In this document: positions 1-10,639 of the stretch, piece after piece | Layout: each line of letters opens with the position of its first letter | Numbering within the stretch: the first letter of the stretch is position 1 | From: Limnoperna fortunei | Taxonomy: Eukaryota > Mollusca > Bivalvia > Mytilida > Modiolidae | Reading direction: 5' to 3' | Assembly: GCA_944474755.1 (NCBI GenBank) | Contig: OX104112.1 | Location: forward strand, 20,610,460 to 20,674,459 | Length of the DNA stretch: 64,000 bases | The notes under the pieces: model-generated | The model's input: the letters and a program-made list of their open reading frames with translations, nothing else | Told to the model about the DNA's origin: nothing | The model's database searches: none | Translations under genes and position numbers: made by a program

Positions 1-395
1 CAACTTTAATTTAAAAGACACAAAATGTAATGTGACATAACCAACTAGTGGTGGACAAATCTAATCCTAGTATTGTTCTTGTTGATATTTACGGAATATT
101 TGGAACAAATTTAGTTGTGTCGTTCTATTAATAAACACCCACAGGTTCAATAATTCTGTGAAGCCATGATAAGAACAGTTCCGATTTCAATCCTGTTTTT
201 ATAAAGAGAAACATTCTGTATTTTAAAATTGCCCAACATAAATGCTTTAAAAATTTTACGAAAGAATATAGGTAGGTATTCAACTTTAAACATGTTTCCT
301 GGATATACCATCCATAGAAAGAACTTTGCAATTTTAATTTGAAACCGATGTAAATGAACGTTATTTATTTATGAAGTAATAAACATTTTCCTCGG
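1..395. other. Featureless AT-rich flank
   Basis: AT-rich DNA before the first SINE. I see no coding signal, repeat array or RNA gene. The short open frames here have no recognisable composition or motif. Confidence 0.5.
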
Positions 396-642
396 GGCCT
401 AGGTGGCCGAGTGGTTAAGTTCGTCTACTATTGATCACGTGGTCTATCAACACTGAGATTCTCACTGCGGGCAGGGTGTTCTCGACTCCAATATTAATTG
501 ATAAGGATTGCCAGTTTTCCTACCGCAGGTCAGGGGTTTCCTCCGGGTACTCCGGCTCATCCCCCCACAAAAACCGGGACGTCATGATATAGCTGAAAAA
601 TTGCTGAAAATGGCGTTAACCATCATTCAAACAAAAACAAAC
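396..642 (+). mobile_element. tRNA-derived SINE
   Basis: The head resembles a tRNA-Leu/Ser gene, with an A-box-like stretch (TGGCCGAGTGGTTAAG) near 403-418. A conserved middle follows: a gcgggcagggtg box, then a segment reading as 'ccaat.ttaattgataaggattgccagttttcc'. The 3' part (gacgtcatgatatagctgaa, then a ggcgttaa box) ends in a (CAAA)n-like tail at about 630-642. The B box is poor (gagattctcac). SINEs of this shape are common in molluscs; the V-SINE family RUDI is one possible match. At least ten full or partial copies occur in this window. Confidence 0.8.
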
Positions 643-650
643 ATTTTCCG

Positions 651-1105
651 TCTGAAAATATTGTTAGGGCTACCTGTCTTACTGTCTGAAGAAAGCGCTA
701 CGACTTCGTGTCTTACTGGCTGAAGATACCGTTACGGCTACCCGTCTTACTTCCAGAAGATACTGTTACGGCTACCCGTCTTACTTTCAGAAGATACTGT
801 TACGGCTACCTATCTTACTTTTGAAGATACAGTTGCGGCTTCCAGTCTTTCCGTCTGAAGATAGTGTTAGGGCTACCTGTCTTACTGTCTGAAGAAAGCG
901 TTACGACTTCATGTCTTACTGGCTGAATATACCGTTACGGCTACCCGTCTTTCTTTCAAGAGATACTGTTACGGCTAAATATTTCGTAACGGCTACCTGT
1001 CTAACTGTCTGAATATACCGTTACGGCTACCTGTCTTACTGTATGAATATACCGTTACGTTACGGCTACCTGTTTAACTGTGTGAAGGTACCGTTATGAC
1101 TACAT
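651..1105 (+). repeat. 34-bp minisatellite, ~13 copies, with 6-mer higher order
   Basis: The unit is about 34 bp, built around gaagatactgttacggcta and cccgtcttactt (for example, starts at 722 and 756). The copies are degenerate. The variant carrying 'ttagggctacctgtctt' followed by 'aaagcg.tacgacttc' occurs at 651 and again at 854. That is 203 bp apart, close to six units, so there is a higher-order period. The array begins directly after the SINE tail. Confidence 0.85.
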
Positions 1106-2424
1106 GAAAGAAAAAGGCTACTCTATTTTTTAGTCCCGTATAAGCATCCTAAGTTTAAATTACAGTTTAAAATGCAATGAATTGTTTTTTAAATGTATGT
1201 CAAAAATATTTGTTTAACAATACCATTATGGTAAGGAAAACCGTCGAAAATGTATATTATAAGCAACATTCTAACATAACCCAAGAGACCTTAGCATTCT
1301 GGTGAAAAAGGGGGACCCAATGTTTTTTTTTTGTTAATTTTCGGAATTTTCCCTTTAATTTGTATGTTCTTTTAAAAATGAAACCGTGTATTGGTTGAAT
1401 GATGTCAGCGTAGGGTAATTGAGCAAAACTCAAGACGAGAAAATATTACACTGTAAATAAACAGTGCACTTTGCATGGACAAAGCTGGGTACACTGACGT
1501 TTTATTTTTTGGAATTCTGCCTTATTATGTATATGAACGACATCATTCAGCCAACTTGGAATACACAGAGTATTTTTACATCCCATGTTGTTTGTTTATT
1601 AAAATACTAGATCGAATACGCTTGAATTGTTTAATTGTATTAACCCGGTATAGATGTATAATAATTTTGTATTTGTTGCCTTGTTTTCCCAGCTATAATT
1701 AATAGATATGTCTTATATAATTAAAATAATGTAAATTTTAGCTTCTTCCATTTTTACCACTGTCGCCGTGTTAGCGACAATTAGAGACGGGGTGGAGAGG
1801 GGCAAGTAAAAGATTTAATTTTAAAGAGTAAGGGGTTGAGCTATGCCATGTTCGGTTTTTATTTTGTAGAGAAAGCCGGTTAATCCGTTGAAACTACTCA
1901 CATACGGATGGGAAATTGTCAATGCAGAAGATACAGAAATACGTCAACAACCCATTCCAGCCGTTTTATTGCAAAAACCAAACAAAACTATAACATATGT
2001 ATATAATCTGTGTGGAAGAGTGGACCAGTTAGTTGAATCTTAAACGCTTGAAGTCGCAGCACGTCTGCTACAAGTTTGCGTAGAAAAAGGAAAACAATCT
2101 GTTTTCTTCAAATAATAGGTTTCACATCTTTCTAAATTCTTATGTTATTTTCCTGTTCGAGTTATTTTTATCAAGAGTATTTTAACTTTGACAAAGATAA
2201 GATAAGATAAGAAATCGGGTCATCTGAACGGTCCGTCGTTTTCTGAATAGTTAGTGGCATTTTTAAATACAAACTAATCACGATATAAATCAGCTTCCCA
2301 TAACATTTAATATCATTATACTTTATTTCAGTTTAAAAAAACCACACTTCTTGTATTTATTTTAGACATTTAAGTGCAGCCCAGCTCGGAAAAAAGTTAT
2401 TGACCCCATGTGAATGACTGGATG
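1106..2424. other. No recognised feature
   Basis: AT-rich sequence with poly-T runs (1321-1332) and a short GATAA run (2198-2211). I see no gene, no convincing splice-bounded exon and no repeat array. The open frame at 1475-1702 has no recognised motif and is probably chance. Confidence 0.4.
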
Positions 2425-2500
2425 CTTCCATGTACGGGATCGAACGCATGATTTTCCGTACCCTATAGTGGCGCACGGTACCAAACAAACCAGACAGGCT
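2425..2500 (-). other. Degenerate tRNA-like sequence
   Basis: On the minus strand a B-box-like GCGTTCGATCCC (2437-2448) lies downstream of a weak A-box-like TGGTTTGTTTGGTACC. It could be the head of an old SINE different from the family elsewhere in the window, or a decayed tRNA gene. I could not fold a full cloverleaf, so this is weak. Confidence 0.3.
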
Positions 2501-2582
2501 GTCAAAGTAAATATATATACAGCGTAGGGAATTTTTAGATACGATTTTTATTATTTGTATGATCCAATAAAAGTGTGCTAGT

Positions 2583-2805
2583 TATCTTTTCACGCGTCTG
2601 TAAACACTGGGGTTGCGTGTTCAAGCCTCACTGCAGGCAAGTGAAAAGGGTATGCTCGATTGGTGCAAAGTGGGGGAGATTGCCGATTGTCGAATGTTGG
2701 GGTGTTTTCATCTGGTACCCCTGCTTCAGATAGAAACTAAACACTATGATATTGATGAAAATTGTTTAAATCTGCCTTAAATTCAGTTCAAACAAACAAA
2801 CAAAA
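2583..2805 (+). mobile_element. Diverged SINE copy
   Basis: It contains a B-box-like 'ggttgcgtgttcaagcc', a decayed 'tcactgcaggcaagtg' box, 'attgccgattgtcg', and a 3' 'atgatattgatgaaaattg' part. The tail is (CAAA)n (2787-2805). It is heavily mutated compared with the copies at 396 and 14312. The 5' tRNA A box is missing or unrecognisable. Confidence 0.6.
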
Positions 2806-3385
2806 TATTAAAAATGGATAAAATGTGAAATACATCCATTCTTGGCAAAAAAACATAGAAAGTACATAAATGATGTCTTTTGGTTGCAAATGTTTGCCAA
2901 AAATTGGCGAGGACAATACTGCACTGCTTTGTATTGCGGCAGTTTTTTGAAGCAGATTATTTAATATTAACACATTAACTGAGTGAATAATGAACCAGCC
3001 ATACTACGGCGAGAGCAACATGTTTACAGATGTTAGGTTTGTCAACAATGTTTCATTGAAATCATCCGATAACTCTATGACATATTCAGCTGTGGTAATA
3101 TGGCGAGTATTTAACTTTGATTGTAATGCAGACATTTTACCACAAAGTTGTGTATTAAAGCAACCAAATCGTAAATTTTTTAAGTGGTAAATTTGTTTTT
3201 GTCAACAATCAAATTAGCATTTTCAAAACTTCGGATAGACACATTTTGTCAACAGGAGGGACATAACTGTAGGTGACATTTGGTAGCATTTTTTTAAGAA
3301 AGAATTTACTAGTTATCTCCGATTCAATATATTTTTTCTCTTTTTTGGTAATTGTATTGTTTGTTCATGCCTTCCAATGGCCCAT
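2806..3385. other. No recognised feature
   Basis: AT-rich spacer between a SINE and a minisatellite. Two short open frames (2788-2973 minus, 2990-3190 plus) carry no recognisable domain, and I do not support either as a gene. Confidence 0.4.
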
Positions 3386-4030
3386 AATTGGTTATTTAAG
3401 TATCTTATCTTAATTGGTTAATAAAGTATCTTATCTTAATTGGTTAATTAATTATTTTATCCTAATTGGTTAATTAGGCATCTTATCTTAATTGATTAAT
3501 AAAGTATCTTATTGTAATTGGTTAATTTAGTATCTTATCTTAATTGGTTAATAAAGTATCTTATCTTAATTGGTTAATAAAGTATCTTATCTAAATTGGT
3601 TACTAAAGTACCTTATCTTAATTGGTTAACAAAATATCTAATCTTAATTGGTTAATAAAGTATCTTATCTTAATTAATTAATTAAGTATCTTATCTTAAT
3701 TGGTTAATAAGGTTTCTTATCTTAATTGGTTAAAAAAATATTTTATCTTAATTGGTTAATAAAGTATCTTATCCTAATTAATTAATAAAGTATCTTATCT
3801 TAATTGGTTAATAAAATATCTTATCTTGATTGGTTGATAAAATATCTTATCTTAATTGGTTAATAAGGTATATTATCTTAATTGGTTAATAAAATATCTC
3901 ATCTTAATTGGTTAATAAAGTATCTTATTATAATTGGTTAATAAAGTATCTTATCTTAATTAATTAATAAAGTATCTTATCTTAATTGGTTAATTAAATA
4001 TCTTATCTTAATTGGTTATTAATGTATCTT
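3386..4030 (+). repeat. 26-bp AT-rich minisatellite, ~25 copies
   Basis: The unit is 26 bp: aattggttaataaag followed by tatcttatctt. Successive starts at 3386, 3412 and 3438 give exactly 26. Variants include aattaattaa in place of aattggttaa. The sequence is about 80% AT and is bounded by unrelated AT-rich DNA. Confidence 0.95.
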
Positions 4031-4682
4031 TTATATACATCAAAACGAATGTAAACTGCTAACATTTCCAAAGAATGTGTCAAATTATTTTAGTTTGCCG
4101 CTTTACAGAATAGCAAAAGGGAAAGAAAATAGAAGAACCACAATATTAAGCGTGTTAATAATATTAATTGATTTCCTTAGATTAAAATTAAATTTTTGAA
4201 TTGTTGTAAATAGTAATGGTCAGTTTTTAATACATAGTGGGAATTTGATTAATATGCATTTGTTTTTATTTTTGTTTTACTTTTTATATTTTCTATATGT
4301 TATTGTTGTCTAATTTTAATCTAATATGTCGTATAGTTAATAAGTCTTATGTTGTTTGCTACACTATAAATATGTTTTTTTTAATTCTTCAATCACTTTT
4401 ACACAAATTATTATAAACAACTTAATTGTAATATAAAACAAAAAAAAACAGTGTAATGAATATATTTAATAAGCTGGTTTAATCTGATGAACCCATCTAT
4501 AACCAAACAAACCTAACTTTTTTAATTGTGCGACTGAAAGTACCAGGATGTTTAATTAAAGCATTTTTAATAATAATTAATAATAATTTTGTTGTTTTAA
4601 AAACACAAAGTCGTATATCTTTATTTGACCCTAATTAATCGAGAACTACGTTTATAAATTGTTTAAGTTATTCCTTAATTTC
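4031..4682. other. No recognised feature
   Basis: Very AT-rich spacer with poly-A/T runs. No coding or RNA signal is visible. Confidence 0.4.
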
Positions 4683-4850
4683 GGTTGATCACCGGTGTGT
4701 TAACACGAGAGTCACCAGTTCGGGGCTAACTTCGAGCAAGCTAAATGAACAAGGATTGTCAGTTTATCTCCTGAAGCTCAGAGTTTTTACAGGACACTTG
4801 GGCTTCTGACGTTGAACTTGAAATCATCAACACTGTAATTTATACAAGTA
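4683..4850 (+). mobile_element. Decayed SINE fragment
   Basis: Recognisable pieces in order are 'gttgatcaccggtgtgttaac', 'cgggg.taacttcgagc', 'aacaaggattgtcagttt.tc' and a degenerate 3' part. The order matches the intact SINE at 396, but identity is low and the tail is lost. It abuts the following 34-bp array. Confidence 0.5.
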
Positions 4851-4852
4851 TC

Positions 4853-6184
4853 TACAAAGTGAATAGGAATGCATCAACGAATATTCCATACACAGTGAAT
4901 AGGAATGCATCAACGAATTTTTATACACAGTGAATCGGAATGCATCAACGAATTTTTATACACAGTGAATCGGAATGCATCAACGAATTTCATACACAGT
5001 GAATAGGAATGCATCAACGAATTCCATACACAGTGAATAGGAATGATTTAACGAATTTCATACACAGTGAATAGGAATGCATCAACGATTTTCATACACA
5101 GTGAATAGGAATGCATCAACGAATTCCGTACACAGTGAATAGGAATGCATTAACGAATTTCATACACAGTGAATAGGAATGCATTAACGAATTTCATACA
5201 CAGTGAATAGGAATGCATCAACGAATTTCATACACAGTGAATAGGAATGCATCAACGAATTTCATACACAGTGAATAGGAATGCATCAACGAACTCCATA
5301 CACAGTGAATAGGAATGCATTAACGAATTCCATACACAGTGAATAGGAATGCATCAACGAATGTCATACACAGTGAATAGGAATGCATCAACGAATTCCA
5401 TACACAGTGAATAGGAATGCATTAACGAATTTCATACACAGTGAATAGGAATGCATTAACGAATTCCATACACAGTGAATAGGAATGCATCAACGAATGT
5501 CATACACAGTGAATAGGAATGCATCAACGAATTCCATACACAGTGAATAGGAATGCATTAACGAATTTCATACACAGTGAATAGGAATGCATTAACGAAT
5601 TCCATACACAGTGAATAGGAATGCATTAACGAATTTCATACACAGTGAATAGGAATGCATTAAAGAATTTCATACACAGTGAATAGGAATGCATCAACGA
5701 ATGTCATACACAGTGAATAGGAATGCATCAACGAATTTCATACACAGTGAATAGGAATGCATGAACGAATTTCATACACAGTCAATAGGAATGCATTAAC
5801 AAATGTCATACACAGTGAATAGGAATGCATCAACGAATTTCATACACAGTGAATAGGAATGCATTAACGAATTTCATACACAGTGAATATGAATGCATTA
5901 ACGAATTCCATACACAGTGAATAGGAATGCATTAACGAATTTCATACACAGTGAATAGGAATGCTTCAACGAATTTTATACACAGTGAATAGGAATGCAT
6001 CAACGAATTTCATACACCGTGAATAGGAATGCATCATCGAATTTCATACATCGTGAATAGGAATGCATCAACGAATTTCAATCACAGCGAATAGGAATGC
6101 ATTAACAAATTTCATACACAGTGAATAGGAATGCATCAACGAATTCCATACACAGTGAATAGGAATGCATCAACGAATTTCATA
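4853..6184 (+). repeat. 34-bp minisatellite, ~39 copies
   Basis: The unit is 34 bp: catacacagtgaatagg, then aatgcatcaacgaattt (starts 5161 and 5195). Copies vary mainly at cat(c/t)aacg and at aat(ttc/tcc/gtc). A variant marked 'gcatcaacgaatgtc' recurs at 5351, 5487 and 5691, which are 136 and 204 bp apart (4 and 6 units). This shows higher-order amplification. Each unit has an ATGCAT palindrome and many have GAATTC. It is unrelated in sequence to the 34-bp array at 651. Confidence 0.97.
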
Positions 6185-6365
6185 ACGGACGAGCTGCAGC
6201 TGATTGTCATCAGATCCACAACACAAACATTTGCAACGTTTTAATATATTTTCGTATTTTACCTGCGATTAATTTTATAACGATATAGTTGATATTTTTC
6301 TATTGTTGTTGCCTTTCTTTATTCTCTAATTCTTTTGTATTAATCTCCTTGGTGGGATTAAAGTC

Positions 6366-6394
6366 ATGGCTGGCGACGGAAAACGTACAAAAAG
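6366..6394 (+). CDS. Candidate short first coding exon
   Basis: An ATG in good translation context (G at -3, G at +4) opens MAGDGKRTK. After two further bases it meets AG|GTAAGT, a textbook metazoan 5' splice site (GT at 6395). Preceding sequence is AT-rich, with a polypyrimidine stretch but no clear promoter. No downstream exon was found: the next 2.7 kb is spacer and the 49-bp array, so the intron would have to span tandem repeats. Charged, lysine-rich N-termini fit many proteins, and I infer no function. A 29-bp match to these two signals can occur by chance, so this is a hypothesis only. Confidence 0.2.
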
Positions 6395-6895
6395 GTAAGT
6401 GCTAAATCATGTCATTTAACGAAAACAGAATACAAATATATTCGAGGTTGGTGACGGGATACACGAACATGGAGACGGGATACAAGAAAATGGAGACGAG
6501 ATATATACATCAGAGTTGATACAGAATCACGTGGTTTTATGTATGATTGTAAAAAATAAAACACTTGAGACAACAAACACTACTTATAACAGAGTCGCAA
6601 TAATTTTCATGGGTTTCTTTATTTAATTTGTATTGATTAAATTTGAAATTTTACTTTTATGTAATAAACTATTTGAATCCGTTGCCTGGTCATATTCTTA
6701 GAGTATGTGATTTTATGAGTGGGTAACAGTGACTACTGATTAATAATGATGCACCTTGGTTAACTCGGTGAGCAAAAATGATTCACGCAATAACCACTAT
6801 ATATAGAAAAAGATAATGTGCGACATTTCGCGGAAACATGCATGACTTTGTGCGAACAAATACTTGTTGAATAAAAACATTAGTTATTGCTTGAA
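6395..6895. other. Spacer with short imperfect repeat
   Basis: At 6449-6505 the phrase 'ggtgacgggatacacgaacatggagacgggatac' style repeats two to three times (gacgggatac, gacgagata). Otherwise AT-rich and featureless. Confidence 0.4.
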
Positions 6896-6899
6896 TTAT

Positions 6900-9165
6900 G
6901 TATGCCATCTGTTTTGACAATTGATGCCGTGGTGACCGGGTATTCTATGTACGCCATCTGTTTTGACAATTGATGCCTTGGTGACCTGGTATTCTATGTA
7001 CGCCATCTGTTTTGCCAATTGATGCCTTGGTGACCTGGTATCTATGTACGCCATCTGTTTCCTCTTGATTCCTCGGTGACCGGGTAATCTCTGTACGCCA
7101 TCTGTTTTCCCCTTGATGCCTTGGTGACCAGGTATTCTATGTACGCCATCTGTTTTGACAATTGATGCCTTGGTTTCCGGGTATTCTACGTACGCCATCT
7201 GTTTTCCCCTTGATTCCTCGGTGACCGGGAAATCTCTATACGCCATCTGTTTTCCTTTTGATGCCTTGGTGACCAGGTATTCTATGTACGCCATCTGTTT
7301 TGACAATTTATGCCTTGGTGACCGGGTATTCTATGCGTGCCATCTGTTTTCCCCTTGATGCCTTGGTGACCTGGTATCTATGTACGCCATCTGTTTTCCC
7401 CTTGATGCCTTGGTGACCTGGTATCTATGTACTCCATCTGTTTTGCCAATTGATGCCTTGTTGACCGGGTATTATATGTACGCCATCTGTTTTGTCAATT
7501 GATGCCTTGGTGACCTGGTATCTATGTACGCCATCTGTTTTGACAATTGATGCCTTGGTGACCTGGTATTCTATGCATGCCATCTGTTTTGACAATTAAT
7601 GCCTTGGTGACCTGGTATCTATGTACGCCATCTGTTTTGACAATTGATGCCTTGTTGACCTGGTATTCTATGCATGCCATCTGTTTTGAATATTGATGCC
7701 TTGGTGACCTGGTATTCTTTGAACGCCATCTGTTTTGACAATTGATGCCTTGGTGACCTGGTATCTGTGTACGCCATCTGTTTTGACAATTGATGCCTTG
7801 GTGACCTGGTATTCTATGTACGCCATCTGTTTTGACAATTAATGCCTTGGTGACCTGGTTTTTTATGCAAGCCATCTGTTTTGACAATTGATGCCTTGAT
7901 GACCGAGTATTCTATGTACGCCATCTGTTTTCCTCTTGATGCCTTGGTGATCTGGTATCTATGTACGCCATCTGTTTTGAAAATTGATGCCTTGGTGACC
8001 TGGTATTCTATGCACGCCATCTGTTTTGACAATTGATGCCTTGGTGACCTGGTATCCTATGCATGCCATCTGTTTTGACAATTGATGCCTTGGTGACCTG
8101 GTACCTATGTACGCCATCTGCTTTGACAATTGATGCCTTGGTGACCTGGTATTCTATGCATGCCATCTGTTTTGACAATTGATGCCTTTGTGACCTGGTA
8201 TTCTTTGAACGCCATCCGTTTTGACAATTGATGCCTTGGTGACCTGGTATCTATGTACGCCATCTGTTTTGACAATTGATGCCTTGGTGACCTGGTATTC
8301 TATGTACGCCATCTGTTTTGACAATTAATGCCTTGGTGACCTGTTTTTTTATGCACGCCATCTGTTTTGACAATTGATGCCTTGATGACCGAGTATTCTA
8401 TGTACGCCATCTGTTTTCCCCTTGATGCCTTGGTGATCTGGTATGTATGTACGCCATCTGTTTTGACAATTGATGCCTTGGTGACCGGGTATTCTATGCA
8501 TGCCATCTGTTTTGCCAATTGATGCCTGGGTGACCTGGTATTCTACATGTATGCATGCCATCTGTTTTCCCCTTGATGCCTGGGTGACCTGGTATTCTAT
8601 GTACGCCATCTGTTTTGCCAATTGATGCCTTGGTGACCGGGTATTCTATGTACCCCATCTGTTTTGCCAATTGATGCCTGGGTGACCTGGTATTCTATGT
8701 ACGCCATCTGTTTTGTCAATTAATGCCTTGGTGACCTGGTATCTATGTACGCCATCTATTTTGCCAAATGATGCCTTGGTGACCAAGTATTCTATGTACG
8801 CTATCTGTTTTGACAATTGATGCCCTGGTAACCGGGTATTCTATGTACGCCATCTGTTTTGCCAATTGACGCCTTGGTGATCTGGTATCTATGTACGCCA
8901 TCTGTTTTGAAAATTGATGCCTTGGTGACCTGGTATTCTATGCATGCCATCTGTTTTGCCAATTGATGCCTTGGTGACCGGGTATTCTATGCATGCCATC
9001 CGTTTTGCAAATTGATGCCTAGGTGACCTGGTATTCTATGTACGCCATTTGTTTTGACAATTGATGCCTTGGTGACCGGGTATTGTACGCCATCTGTTTT
9101 GACAATTGATGCTGTTGTGACCTACTATTCTATGTACGCCATTTGTTTTGCCAATTGATGCCTTT
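6900..9165 (+). repeat. 47-49-bp minisatellite, ~47 copies
   Basis: The unit is gccatctgttttgacaattg, then atgccttggtgacctgg, then tattctatgtac. Starts at 6904, 6953 and 7002 give 49 bp, and variants lacking two bases (ggtatctatg) give 47. A second variable site carries gacaattg, gccaattg, ccccttg or cctcttg. Because 49 is not a multiple of three and units differ in length, reading frames shift between copies. The long minus-strand frames here (KQMAYIEY...) are repeat translations and not a protein gene. Confidence 0.97.
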
Positions 9166-9349
9166 TATTTTTTGTTTATGCTGTATCGTCATGTTTGTCG
9201 ATCCGATACTTGATACGCTTGCTGGTTTGTAGACTCTTTAGACTATTATATAATATTTTGAACAACCTGTATTGTGTTTTTACACGATCCCAGTGGACTT
9301 ATATTATTCCATCACCGAGTGAAAAAATACTGTAAGCATTTAGAGTTAA

Positions 9350-9393
9350 ACGCCACTGATGAGTCTTAAGTAGACGAAACGCGCGTCTGGCCT
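9350..9393 (+). ncRNA. Hammerhead ribozyme, copy 1
   Basis: Stem I strand ACGCCA (9350-9355) is followed by the invariant core CTGATGA (9356-9362). Stem II is GTCT (9363-9366) paired with AGAC (9372-9375). Core GAAA spans 9376-9379. A very short stem III lies in ACGCGCGT, and the GTC cleavage triplet ends at 9387. The closing stem I strand is TGGCCT (9388-9393), which has one mismatch (C opposite C), so stem I is weaker than in copies 2 and 3. Confidence 0.8.
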
Positions 9394-9861
9394 AATGAAA
9401 TTGTCATAATGGTAATTTTGATTACATCTTGTTGAAATATTTGAGCAAAGCCAAGTAACAGCACGGCACGTCCCCGGCTGGCGGACTGTGGAAGCAACTA
9501 TTTTGGGTTAAGTTGGAAAGGAGAAAGTTTAAGATTAATATGTTATGCCTTGTTTACGTCATTTATTTATATTGACATTCAATGACTAAGGCCATTCGTT
9601 GGTCAGTCTTTGTCTAAATTTTTGACAAGAAACACCGTCATTTGTATCGTTGCATAATCTTCTAGACTTGTATATCACTTTTTGTTTATGCTGTATCGTC
9701 ATGTTTGTCGATCCGATACTTAATAAGCTTGCTGGTTAGTAGACTCTTTAGACTATTATATAATATTTTGAACTACCTGTATTGTGTTTTTACACGATCA
9801 CCCAGTGGACTTATATTATTCCATCACCGAATGAAAAAATACTTTAAACATTTAGAGTTAA

Positions 9862-9905
9862 ACGCCACTGATGAGTCTTAAGTAGACGAAACGCGCGTCT
9901 GGCGT
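9862..9905 (+). ncRNA. Hammerhead ribozyme, copy 2
   Basis: All core elements are intact: ACGCCA (9862-9867), CTGATGA (9868-9874), stem II GTCT/AGAC with loop TAAGT, GAAA (9888-9891), short stem III, and GTC ending at 9899 as the predicted cleavage site. TGGCGT (9900-9905) restores a perfect six-pair stem I. Stem III has only two or three pairs. In other animal retrozymes such short stems are linked to activity as dimers in tandem transcripts. Confidence 0.88.
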
Positions 9906-10371
9906 AATTAATTTGTCACCTTGGTAATTTTGATTACATCTTGTTGACATATTTGAGCAAAGCCAAGTAACAGCACGGCACGTCCCCGGCTGGCGGACTT
10001 GGGAAGCAACTATTTTGGGTTAAGTTGGAAAGGAGAAAGTTTAAGATTAATATGTTATGCCTTGTTTACGTCATTTATTTATATTGACATTCAATGACTA
10101 AGGCCATTCGTTGGTCAGTCTTTGTCTAAATTTTTGACAAGAAACACCGTCATTTGTATCGTTGCATAATCTTCTAGACTTGTATTTTATTTTTTGTTTA
10201 TGCTGTATCGTCATGTTTGTCGATCCGATACTTAATAAGCTTGCTGGTTGGTAGACTCTTTAGACTATTATATAATATTTTGAACTACCTGTATTGTGTT
10301 TTTACACGATCCCAGTGGACTTATATTATTCCATCACCGAATGAAAAAATACTTTAAGCATTTAGAGTTAA

Positions 10372-10415
10372 ACGCCACTGATGAGTCTTAAGTAGACGAA
10401 ACGCGCGTCTGGCGT
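10372..10415 (+). ncRNA. Hammerhead ribozyme, copy 3
   Basis: Identical in core and stems to copy 2: ACGCCA (10372-10377), CTGATGA (10378-10384), GAAA (10398-10401), cleavage predicted after C10409, and TGGCGT (10410-10415). Confidence 0.88.
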
Positions 10416-10639
10416 AATGAATTTGTCACCTTGGTAATTTTGATTACATCTTGTTGACATATTTGAGCAAAGCCAAGTAACAGCACGGCACGTCCCCGGC
10501 TGGCGGACTTGGGAAGCAACTATTTTGGGTTAAGTTGGAAAGGAGAAAGTTTAAGATTAATATGTTATGCCTTGTTTACGTCATTTATTTATATTGACAT
10601 TCAATGACTAAGGCCATTCGTTGGTCAGTCTTTGTCTTC

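Larger units (their letters stand above)
9168..10636 (+). mobile_element. Hammerhead-ribozyme tandem repeat (retrozyme-like), 2.9 copies
   Basis: There are three head-to-tail copies of a 510-512-bp unit starting at tttgtttatgctgtatcg (9171, 9681 and 10193). The third is cut at 10636. Copies are about 96-98% identical by eye. Each unit contains one complete type I hammerhead ribozyme motif, with predicted cleavage sites 512 and 510 bp apart, so a transcript would self-cut into unit-length RNAs. No open reading frame of note is present. A purine-rich stretch (aaggagaaagtttaag) follows a GC-rich segment (cacggcacgtccccggctgg). This is the architecture of retrozymes, non-autonomous retroelements spread through small circular RNAs; the alternative is a hammerhead-bearing satellite. 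The array is wedged between two minisatellites. Confidence 0.8.

Noticed and set aside
4853..6184. Possible CRISPR-like array (regular repeats)
   Set aside because: Units are contiguous with no unique spacers, and the genome is eukaryotic.
6896..8621. Several minus-strand open frames with KQMAYIEYxVTKAS repeats
   Set aside because: They are the 49-bp minisatellite read in shifting frames. Unit lengths of 47 and 49 break the frame, and no start, domain or non-repeat part supports a protein.
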